A stretch of 64,000 bases of DNA from Corynespora cassiicola (lineage: Eukaryota; Ascomycota; Dothideomycetes; Pleosporales; Corynesporascaceae). The notes beneath the pieces were generated by a model. That model made no database searches. It had not been told where the DNA came from and worked only from the letters and a program-made list of their open reading frames with translations. This document shows positions 55,465 through 64,000 of this stretch, piece after piece. The stretch's first letter is position 1, and every line of letters begins with the position of its first letter. The DNA is taken from positions 4,216,001 through 4,280,000 of the forward strand of contig JAEUWY010000001.1 of assembly GCA_022059125.1 (NCBI GenBank), given 5' to 3'. The position numbers and the translations under genes were made by a program.

Positions 55465-55757
55465 CGGCGGAAATTATCTTCTACGAATGTGGGCGCGAGA
55501 TGCTGCGACCGATAAGCTCCATGGGCAGTGTACGATGCTCTTTTTTGGCCAGCGCACACACGGTCCTGTGTACCTTGAACTGACACGAAGAACACCAAGG
55601 ATCGTGCGCGGGGTCGCAGTGTGGTTGTGGGATTGACGTGGTGTTGAGGCGATGACATGTTTCCTGATCGGCTCTAGCGCGAATTTCCGAGGCCAAGCCG
55701 ACTTCTGCGAGCTCCAACAACTTCAGCGCAAGCATCCGCACCTCCGCAACAGCAACC
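55465..55757. promoter_or_regulatory. Divergent promoter region of the Naa50-like gene and mic19
   Basis: The 293 bp between opposite start codons must contain both promoters; no specific site is claimed. Confidence 0.6.
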
Positions 55758-56447
55758 ATGGGGGCCGAGAACTCAAAGCCGTCCAGCGAGGTATCGCAGC
55801 ATGTCTTCTCCGCGTAAGTTGCCCATGATGCCAGCAATTGGCGCCGTGCCGCGCTCTCCTGATGCTGATTTGTTTTTGCGCAGAGATGCCCCCGTCCGGT
55901 TCTCCAACGAGTTGGTGAACTCGCTCCAGAAGAACACGCATGTATGATACGATCCAAAGCCATCGCCTGAGACATACACTGATATCAATTGGCGCTCCAG
56001 ACCGACTCGACCCGCTCGAAACAGCAGGAACTCCAGTACCAGCAACGGCTGACCGAAGAGCTCGAGCGACTCCGTGAGCAGGAAGTCCAGAAACTGTCCA
56101 ACCTCTCGGAGACCTTGTCCAAGGAATCCGAGCAGCCATCCGAGCCGTCTCTCGCCGAGAAGCTCAGCGACGCAACATCCACCTCCGCCACGCTTGCCGA
56201 AAAGCAAAAGCACAAAGACATGAGCCGGGAAAGCGTCACCAAGGAGATCGAGGCGTTGAGGAAGAAGCTCGATGCACGCAAAAAGCTCGAGCAGTTGGAC
56301 CCCCAGACAAGTAAGGCCCAGGAAGATGTTGTGACCTGCTTGAGGACGCATGACCGCCGACCGCTCGACTGCTGGAAAGAGATTGAGACCTTCAAGAAGG
56401 AGGTTGGTCGTCTGGAGAAGGACTTTGTAGAGAAGACTATCAGGTGA
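55758..56447 (+). CDS. mic19: MICOS subunit Mic19 (CHCH protein)
   Basis: Subunit of the mitochondrial contact site and cristae organising system, facing the intermembrane space. The exons 55758-55813, 55884-55941 and 56001-56447 splice in frame to 186 residues. It starts MGAENSKPSSEVSQHVFSA, with Gly2 and a basic/Ser context for N-myristoylation as in Mic19 proteins. The middle is a charged coiled coil (QQRLTEELERLREQEVQKLS). The C-terminal helix-loop-helix has VVTCLRTHDRRPLDCWKEIE, a C-x10-C pair as in fungal Mic19, then FKKEVGRLEKDFVEKTI. The usual length is ~170-190 residues. The short first exons are easily mis-called; the start is favoured by the MG N-terminus. Confidence 0.9.
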
Positions 56448-56970
56448 TTACGCTGAATAGATCTTTCGACTGCCGGGGCTTCACGCAACGACCGTGGGCA
56501 TCGGCTTATTTGTCCGCATCTGGCTGGCTTTGGTACGGTAGAGTAAAGTCCTACACCGAGCCGTGTCAAGACTCTGTATCAATAGAGCGCGTCTTTCGTA
56601 TTATTGAAGTATTCTTATGATCAGATCCGTAATCTCGCCCTGGACGTTGTCCTTCTTTCCTATAAAAGTTCTCTCTCTATTTCCTTACAGCACCCTTTTG
56701 CCTAAAATATGTGGTCTTTCAGGTCTTATAGTTCACATTTTGATCCGTGTCTCTCCTACTTTCTACCTGAATTCCTTCGCCTGACTTCCTTCGCCTGGCA
56801 TTCCCCCCCTCACCCCATACCTGCACTGACCAAGTTGAGCTAGCGCGCCTCTGCTGCTATTCTCACCTTCACCGACTTCTCGGTAACCTTGCCCTCGGTC
56901 TCCAAACTAAACTTCTACCACTGTCTCCCAATCTCTCCTCACCAATTACCACACTGGGGCTTGGCACACG
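56448..56970. other. Intergenic region, promoter of the RID-like gene
   Basis: CT-rich stretches (tcctttcc-type near 56650-56690 and 56800-56930) precede the RID-like ATG at 56971; no other feature. Confidence 0.55.
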
Positions 56971-59458
56971 ATGGCTCCATGCGCAGCCATTGTTGCTGAC
57001 TCAGATTCCGACGACGAAATCGAATTTTTGAACTATGGTAAATGTCTTGTTCGATACCATCTTGGCTGCGTACTCACTGTCTTACAGACACAGATTCTGG
57101 GGCCGACGATCGGGAAATAATCACCGTCGATGATGCACCACTTACTCCTCAGAGCCCGGCAGCCCGGCAGCAACAGGTTGAATGCTGTGATAAATATCGT
57201 ATCCGACTTCCCGACTACGAACTTGATCAAATTAGGATCGCAGACGGCACAATTATCAGAGTGGGCTCTACGGTTGAACTGCGCAACCATCACCACGACC
57301 GTCATGAGGAAGGCGGCCTCCAGTCGGGTGATTTTTTGCGCATCAAGCATATCATTCAAAACTTGGAGAGCGACACTATACGACTCAGAGGGTTGAAGAT
57401 GTGCCGTGCCAAATACCTTGGGCCTATTTTCGAATGTAAGTTACGGGCATGACGTAAAAAATCAACACTAACTGTTGAGTAGGGAAGCTTAACGAGATAG
57501 CAATCGTCTTGAATGTCAGAGAGGACGTGCATCAGACCAATGGAACGGATATGGTGTCCCCATTCATACAAGGCCTAGAGGATGTCGATCTTGGCGAAGC
57601 TGTCAAAGCTCGGGATTGCATCTTGACGAACAAGCCATACCCGTTTTTGAGCTTCCGCAAAACAAATCCTTCGCCATACCACCGCCAAATGACCAAGGAT
57701 GAGTGCCGGAAAGACATCTTTCACAATGGTCGATTGGTTTGTCGGGCCGTGAATATCTTGATTAAAGATTCGAATATGCGCGCGAAACCATATGCGGGCG
57801 TTGTTCGCCGGTTGTACTCACATGAAGCTGATCAACTGCCCATGCAGCATGCGCACTCCAATTCCGTGATTGTTTTGGACGAGGATGAAAAGACCCAGAA
57901 TGCACGCAAGCGCCGCGCCAAATCCGAATCTTTAGAAATCCTAGAAGACCTTCCACAGTTCAGACGGACCCCAAGGCGGATACGAAAACAGCAGTACACC
58001 TTCGGAGATACCTTTTGTGGAGCAGGAGGTGCATCTCAAGGAGCAGTACAAGCTGGTCTACATGTGACGTGGGGCCTAGATCACGATCACCACGCAATTC
58101 AGGCCTACGGATACAACCACACCGGCGCTGATGTATATCTGCGCGACGCGCATGATTTTCCACCTGAAGGTACACCTAAATTGATTCTCAAAGTGGATAT
58201 TCTGCACCTATCGCCACCGTGCTGCTACTGGTCACCCGCCCATACCCGCGATGGCCAGAACGATCAGGCCAATTATGAGGCCATCTACACAGTGGGACCA
58301 ATCCTGAAGAAGGTGAAGCCGAGGATTGCAACCTTGGAGCAAACATTCGGGTTAATGACGCACGCTCAGCACAAGCAGAACTTCCACCTTCTGATTAACG
58401 ATATCATCAATGCGGGGTATGATCTCCGCTATAAGCTCCAAGATATGTCCAGGTTCGGACTCCCCCAGCAGCGAAAGCGTCTCTTGATTATTGCAGCACG
58501 GCGCGGTACTCCCCTGCCACCATTTCCAAAACCTACCCATGGACTGGGACTCAACCCCTTTGTGTCTGTAGCCGACGCCCTCGTGCCTTTGCACAAGGCT
58601 CCAGATGATGAATATCATATGCCCCAGAGCATGAGAGTCCTCAACAAAGAGCCTTATGACCCTACGAAGACATTCCTCAAGGGCTGCATCACCACCGGCG
58701 GTGGTGGGAACTACCACCCCTCTGGACGGCGCAATTTCACGGCGAGAGAATATGCGCTTTTGCAATCGTTTCCCTACAACTATGAGTTCAGTGGTTGTAA
58801 TGGTGAGGCGCTGAAGCAGATTGGCAATGCATTCCCGCCAATCATGGCAGAGGCATTGTACAGAACCATTGCACAACACCTTGAGGCGTTCGACCATGGC
58901 CTCATCGGCGCCGAAGAGGAAATTGCAGACCTCCAGGGTCACCTAAGCAAACAAGGGATTGATCTCCCCGGATCTCAATCACACCCAATAAACCTCTTTG
59001 ACGGCCCGATGGAGTCGGAGCTGGATAAGTCACCGTACCGCTACCTGACCCGTGGCACCGGCGTTCTCTACCCAAACCAAGGCCGTCGTCGCACATATCA
59101 GCAGCAGCAGCAGCAGCAGCAAAAATCCTGCTTTGGACGGAAAGACGCATTCAAGGCTGACCCTGCTGAGGCGGAAAAGAATATGAGGCGTGTTAATCCT
59201 AAGACTGAGGACAAGAACATCAAACCAATATCTCAGCACGGCGACGCTGATGCTGCAATGGTCTTCCCTTCGTACGCCTGGCTGTTTGGCAGTCCAACTC
59301 CAACAACATCCCGGGCCCCACTGCAACGCACGTCCCCAGTGCCAGTACCAGTGCCAGTGCCGGTGTCGGACTATCGTGCGCGCAGGTTGGAGCGTAAGCG
59401 CAAGCTCAAGGAGCTAGAAGACGCGCTTGACAGAGGAGACGTTGTGGAATTGGACTAG
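56971..59458 (+). CDS. rid: RID/Masc1-type DNA cytosine methyltransferase
   Basis: Putative cytosine-5 DNA methyltransferase of the family needed for repeat-induced point mutation in Neurospora (RID) and methylation in Ascobolus (Masc1). Exons 56971-57037, 57088-57435 and 57483-59458 give 796 residues. Residues ~40-185 look like a BAH-type domain (RVGSTVELRNHHHDRHEEGG, RAKYLGPIFEWKLNEIA). Methyltransferase motifs in order: I TFCGAGGASQGAVQAG, IV LSPPCCYWSPAHT (catalytic Cys kept), VI ATLEQTFG (the RID-typical EQT instead of ENV), VIII QQRKRLLIIAARRG, IX/X TAREYALLQSFP and IGNAFPP. All motifs are intact, so the enzyme should be functional. The tail carries an 8-residue poly-Gln (CAG repeat, 59099-59121) and a PVPVPVPVP run, both low complexity. 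The start is the first ATG before the acidic SDSDDEIEFLNY exon. Confidence 0.93.
59099..59121 (+). repeat. CAG/CAA microsatellite in the RID-like gene
   Basis: Seven or eight CAG units coding poly-Gln; likely length-variable between isolates. Confidence 0.85.
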
Positions 59459-60195
59459 GCAGGGTCCCTAGGGGGGGGGGTGTGGGGCAGGGCACGGGGG
59501 GGAGGGGGATACGGGGAACCGGTTTCACGGGGTGCAATGTGACGGCTGGGCTTGAAACGGTCATGTACGGGGCGATGTACACAGGCGATCGTGAGCATGG
59601 AACAAGGAACGCAAATCGAGGGCCCAGATTTGACCTGACGCCGGCCCTTCTTTGGGGAGACAATTCAGGAGCTGGGTCGGACGAGGGCCGGACCAATGGA
59701 CGGTTTCGAAGGGAATTAGATGCCATCGGTGGTATTGTGGTGCTGATTTCGGAAATTCGGATACTTTTCATTCCAGCACAACAGGCTTGGAGTTTTGGGT
59801 CGAGATAAGACATCGGAATATATTATCTTTTGGGGTTCGGAGAATTAAGTATACATGTGTGAGGGGGGTGGCTGGTCGTGTCTATGCTCCATGTCTATTC
59901 CCACTCCGTGCGTGTGTGTGTCCCGATTGTGCCATGAAAAAAGCGACCTTCTTCCAGAGAAGAGTGCTGGGGATGTGCAGGGAAATTGAAAGAAAATGAG
60001 ACGCCAGAAATGCCCATGTGTGTACGCTCAACGCCTCGCCGCAGTGAAAGCCCAGATGATGCTCCTCCCGTAAATAGACGTATTACTTTTGCACGTGTTG
60101 AATGAAAAGCGAATGAAACCTGGGTAGAGAGAAGAAGGATGCTCGAGTAGTCCTCATCCACGAGGTCAACCCATCCCAAATCCTCATTCACTCTC
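59459..60195. other. Intergenic region downstream of the RID-like gene
   Basis: Contains a G-rich run (agggggggggg at 59469-59480) and short open frames of no recognisable content; convergent terminators. Confidence 0.55.
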
Positions 60196-61068
60196 TCACT
60201 GAAACCCCATCATCGCCTCCCCAGCCCCCACTCCCTCCCCTTTCCCAGGCCAACTACTCCCCACAAAGGGCCCCAGATCCGCCTTGCCCCCCTCCCCAAT
60301 CTTCCCCACCCCGCCATCCTCCTCAAACTGCCTCAACAACGCCGTAATCCTAACCTGACTCTGACAAAACATGACCTGACACGCCAACAATAGGATGCTG
60401 CGCTTCGTAAACGCATCCCTCTCGACCTCGGCCCTGTAGTAGCAATCCGGAAACTCAAAGCTGATGGGGATCGTCTTGACGCCGTCGAGCCCGGCCAGCG
60501 AGACGCAGAACGGGCGCGAGCGGTCGCACATGAAGAAGGAGACGAGGCACTTTTTTGCGCAAAAGGACTCGCGGACCGTCGAGGTGAGGCGCAGCGTCTG
60601 CAGGGCGGAATTGCACGACGTGAAGAGCGTGGTGAGGGCGTCGATGTAGGCGGTTGCGCCTGCGGAGATGGGTTTCCAGCCCGTGCCGTTGGGGCCCGGC
60701 TCCGTGATGAGCGGGGTCGAGGGGTAGTACAAGAGGTCGACCGTGAGGTGTCTGAGGAGGGGGATCTGGCTCGGTTGCAGGGGCGGGTCGAAGGCAGGTT
60801 GCTGGGGCGCGGGTTCGGAGGCGGTGCCCGTCGTTGTGTCGAGGGGGGGAGTGATGTAGAAGGTGTTCTTGCCGAAGAACATGCTGCGCGATTCCTGGTG
60901 CACCTGCCGGTTCACGCGCAGGATGGAGAGGTCAAGGTTGTATTTTTCGTCGGGGTGGCGGGCCCTGGGGCCGCGGAGGGGGGACGGGGTCACGACGAGG
61001 TGCTCGTAGATGCTCAGGCGTAGCTCTACGGGCAGGGCGTCGAGGAAGTAGCATTTCTGGGGCGCCAT
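60196..61068 (-). CDS. DUF7730-type fungal protein
   Basis: Intronless, 290 residues, start MAPQKCYFLDALPVELRLSI. The opening CYFLDALPVELRLSIYEHLV is the F-box-like/DUF7730 'LP.ELR..IYE.L' signature. It is followed by LSILRVNRQVHQESRSMFFG, KNTFYITPPL and LLRHLTVDLLYYPS, the usual N-R-Q-(V/I)-x2-E-S and (N)xF blocks. Six or so cysteines lie in the last 110 residues (CAKKCLVSFFMCDR and others). It is a shorter cousin of the protein at 19654-20766. Such proteins are numerous and uncharacterised; a substrate-adaptor role is speculative. Confidence 0.8.
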   Translation of the reverse strand: MAPQKCYFLDALPVELRLSIYEHLVVTPSPLRGPRARHPDEKYNLDLSILRVNRQVHQESRSMFFGKNTFYITPPLDTTTGTASEPAPQQPAFDPPLQPSQIPLLRHLTVDLLYYPSTPLITEPGPNGTGWKPISAGATAYIDALTTLFTSCNSALQTLRLTSTVRESFCAKKCLVSFFMCDRSRPFCVSLAGLDGVKTIPISFEFPDCYYRAEVERDAFTKRSILLLACQVMFCQSQVRITALLRQFEEDGGVGKIGEGGKADLGPFVGSSWPGKGEGVGAGEAMMGFQ

Positions 61069-62349
61069 GGCGACTGCACGGATGTGGTTATACCGCGGTG
61101 GGCTGGGTTCCCGTTTGGGGGGCGTAGGATCCGATTCCCGGTCCTTGATTGCTTGTTTGGGACGGTGAGAGGTCTTGGTGGAGTGGGTTGTTTTCCTTTA
61201 TAGGATGAGGAGGTGGGGAGTGTCTGCGGCGTAGTCGATCGAAAGCTTGGTAGCGGGCCGAAGGTTGGGGGCGGGACCAGGAAAACAAAGGGAGGGAGCA
61301 GCAGTAGCAGCAGCAGCAGTAGTAGTCCTGAGGAGGGCTGGAGAGGCGGAGATATTAAAGGTCGACTGGAATCAATTGCGGTGAGCGGCCAGGTGGGCGA
61401 GGAGGGTCCAAGTGAGGGAGGCAGGACGGCGGCCGTAGGCAGGTCCGTCTTGTACTACACACGACGGCCTGATCGGGAGCAATTGTTTCGTTTCGCCCAC
61501 GGCTTCGGAGCAGGTAGCAGGTGTTTCGAAACCTTCCGCGGCGGCTGCCAGGCCTCGCACGCTCGCGACACCTTGCCTATCAGGCTAGATGTTTGACGCT
61601 ACTGTTCGACCCAGTAAAGCAGAAACCGTCGGCCCGCCTTAGTGCCTTCTCGCGCGTTTCTCGAATGCTTCTCGAAGCACGTTTTGATCCGCTGCGGGTA
61701 CGCACGTGGTATCCCCTTGTAGTTAGATCTGCAATTTCTACGACGGCCTCAACATCCGCGGGCCCTGATTTGGCCATCCAGGTGCCCCGAGGCGGCGTTT
61801 TAACGTCACATGGGACAAGTTGGCACCCGGCTAGCCCAAACATCTGTCCATTGTAATGTACAGTAGCTCCCCGATCACTTGCTTCACCGACTTCACTCAG
61901 CCGTTGACAGGCCTCCCCTTCGACTCCCGCCACCCGCCCTCCGTCGGAGCCAGCCCCGAAAGTGGCTCGATAAAAAGGAGGAGGCAACCATCAAAAGACT
62001 GTTGCGCCATGGTGCCCGTCCCCAGGAAGCCATGCCCATTGCTGATACCGGTCCTTTCCCAAAGCAACAAAATACAGTTCCCGCCGAAAAGTGCCATTGG
62101 TGACGCACCTGTCTATCCGTCATGATTCGTGTCTCATAAGGGTCGTTGCCCTGAAGTAGTTCGTGAAATGTACAAGCTAATGCAAGGGAAAAGCAATCGA
62201 GCGTGATTACCCAAGATCTCCTGCAGCGATGCTCGGGACTCTGACCTCATCACCAAACAGCCTGGGGGGCGCATGTGCGGTAGACACTTGCTCCCAACTT
62301 GGGGCTCGTCTCGCTGAGCGCGGTTCGACCTGAGCGGTTTTTTAAACCC
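61069..62349. other. 1.3-kb intergenic region with an AGC/AGT microsatellite
   Basis: Promoter of the DUF7730-type gene and the 3' flank of the glycine-zipper gene. An agcagcagtagc repeat occupies about 61296-61325. Several short frames on both strands (around 61213-62125) overlap one another and have no domain, so I take them as non-coding. Confidence 0.5.
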
Positions 62350-64000
62350 TCAAAAGTCCTCATCCCGCCTCCTGCTTGACCGTCGCCTTCGGGCGGCCCG
62401 ACTGCCTCTGTCCGAGTCGGAATCGGAAAAGCTGTCGTAATGGTCATAACGGTCGCCCCTCCGCCTATCTCGAGAAGGCGACCTAGAATAGTCTCGCCTG
62501 CCGCTGCCGTGGCGGCTCTCTCGTGGTCCAGATGCTTCGCGCGCAGCCATTTTCCTGTTTGCAACAGAAGAAAATTATAGTCAGCAAAGAGTCTCACAAC
62601 CCCCTAGGGGGGTAGTTCGGCGTTTTCAGCCACTTACTTTTCGTGCCTCTTCTCAAGCTCTCTGCCGCCGAGGCCGCCGATCGCCGCTCCTACAAGAGTG
62701 CTTAGCCTTCCCTTCCCGACAGCATTGCCCGCTAATCCTCCAGCTAACGCACCTCCCACCGAAGCCGCCAGGCCCCTCTCGCGCGTATCAAGGCTTTCAA
62801 ACCTGTCACGCAACTGGTCAGTGACCCGACTACGAGAGCGGCCATGGTGGCCAGCAGACCTTGCCCTGTTTCGCTTCTCGTCGCCATGACGGCGACGGTG
62901 CGAGGACGCGGTGCTGCCGTGGCGATCCGGCGGTGGGTCAAAGTGGGCGAGCTGGGTCTGCTCATCGTGCGGCAGTGGTGCCAGGGATGGCTGCGAACGT
63001 GATTGCTGTCGGTAAAAGGGAGGCGGAGACGGGTAGGTGTTCCCCGGGGCTGTGTAGGACGGGCCGGACGGAGCCGGTGGAGCGTAGTCGGCGGGATTAT
63101 ACGGGGTATATCCAGGGTTCGGGGCGGGCGAAGCATTCACGGGAGATGGCGAGTATCCAGCGGGTGTATACCGCGCCGCTGAAGTAGAAATGGGACGCGA
63201 GACTGGAGGCTGGGGAGGGTTAGTAGGGGATCGGCTGAGAAGTGTTGCAGCTGGCGGTTCGAAAGAAGGAAAAGAGGAGGTTGAAAGAGGAGAGCTGGAA
63301 TGCAAAGCCCCTAGGGTTGGAGATTTTGGATTGAGAGCCGAAGCTGACAGCATCGAAGGAGACCTGCTCATAACCGCGGACGGCGCACGCATATACGCCG
63401 GGCGCAGATGAGGCGGAACCAACGGCACCGTCGCACTTCGAGAGCGAGAGACATGATCTGCGTCTTGTGTAGAAATAGGGGGAGAGGTGGCTGGGGTAGT
63501 AGGAGTTCCAGCTACCGTCGGCGGACACGAGTTCACCGAAGATACATGGAGAGGTCCTGACGAGACGGTGGCGCTCTGAGAACGGGTGATATTTACCTGA
63601 GATGGATAGCCATAATCCGGACGGGCTGATGCCGCGCGCGCGTCGTACGGATCGTGGTAGCCGGTCGAGGGATCGTGATAGCCTGCAGCAATGGCAGGTG
63701 CGGCGGCGGCGGCTCCAGCGGCGTACTCTTGCGGATTGTAGGGCTTGTAGCCATCGGCGTTTGGCGGCGGGGGATACTGGGGCCCGCGTTCTGCGCGGTC
63801 CATCTGAGCAAAGTCGTCGTCCCCGTCCCAATCACCGTTGCGGTCGCTGTGCCTGCCGCGGCTCATGCTTCTGCCCGGATTCTGTCCTGCGCTCTTTGCA
63901 CGGCGGCGACCTCCCCGGTGCTCGCGCTCGTAGTCTGTATCACGGCCGCTGTGGTAGTCGGAATAGTCGGTAGAAGGGCTACGCTGTCGCTGAGACCTGC
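62350..64000 (-). CDS. Arg/Ser-rich glycine-zipper protein, 5' end beyond the window
   Basis: Partial gene: the frame is still open at the right edge, where codons upstream of the ATG at 63866 continue in phase (TDYSDYHSGRDTDYEREHRG). The start may therefore lie outside the window. Last exon 62579-62350 is joined to the larger one by an intron (donor gtaagt near 62638). The middle is Pro/Ser/Tyr-rich with NPQEYAAGAAAAAPAIAAGY and PSTGYHDPYD units. Residues near 375-420 (counted from 63866) form a glycine-zipper (GLAASVGGALAGGLAGNAVG and VGAAIGGLGGRELEK), a membrane-associating or oligomerising motif found in several fungal disordered proteins. The C-terminus is RS-rich (RRDYSRSPSRDRRRGD). Role unknown. 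Confidence 0.75.

Noticed and set aside
61213..62125. Several 60-135-residue frames on both strands.
   Set aside because: Mutually overlapping, low complexity in part (Ser repeat from the AGC/AGT microsatellite), with no domain or splice pattern.

Overview
The window is nuclear DNA from a filamentous ascomycete (Pezizomycotina, probably Dothideomycetes). The evidence is short 45-65 nt introns with GT..AG ends, a RID/Masc1-type cytosine methyltransferase, Clr5-domain and DUF7730-type proteins, and standard fungal housekeeping genes on both strands with no operons. Exon joins were worked out by eye from reading frame and splice consensus, so each gene model is an inference that RNA-seq should confirm.

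Layout. 0.1-3.1 kb: the Ssn6/Cyc8 TPR corepressor (minus). 3.1-12.5 kb: an unusually long stretch with no supportable gene, GC-rich in its first half. 12.5-23 kb: DPH1 (diphthamide synthesis), a secreted repeat protein with a GPI-like tail, ribosomal protein S8, a DUF7730-type protein and an LCCL-domain membrane protein. 24-27.4 kb: a small cysteine-rich secreted protein and a secreted PhoD-like phosphatase. 28.9-34.7 kb: a small unknown protein, mitochondrial GatC, Sec17/alpha-SNAP and a DUF726 hydrolase-like membrane protein. 34.7-38.3 kb: a repeat-bearing intergenic region, then a Clr5-TPR gene cut in two by an in-frame TAG. 38.7-47.7 kb: a secreted EEP-fold phosphodiesterase fused to a jacalin-like domain, INO80 subunit Ies2, Pex14, a secreted protein resembling the tail of fungal chitinases without the catalytic domain, and a small unknown protein. 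48-53.4 kb: a zinc-finger/exonuclease-like protein that appears to have lost its catalytic acids, an Shb17-like sugar bisphosphatase, and a proline-rich secreted protein ending in a CBM1 cellulose-binding module. 54.7-64 kb: a Naa50-like acetyltransferase with an apparent PCNA-binding motif, Mic19 (MICOS), the RID-like methyltransferase, a second DUF7730-type protein and a glycine-zipper protein running off the right edge.

Taken together this is a core chromosomal region: transcription and chromatin (Ssn6, Ies2, RID), translation (Dph1, eS8, GatC), membrane traffic and organelles (Sec17, Pex14, Mic19), with secreted, possibly host- or wall-facing proteins interspersed. No transposon, rRNA, CRISPR array, biosynthetic cluster or intact tRNA was recognised. 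The most useful leads are the broken Clr5-TPR gene (its stop is in a RIP-type context, and a RID gene lies in the same window), the pseudo-exonuclease, the CBM1 and chitinase-tail secreted proteins, the PCNA-motif acetyltransferase, and two genes whose reading frames need GC-AG introns.
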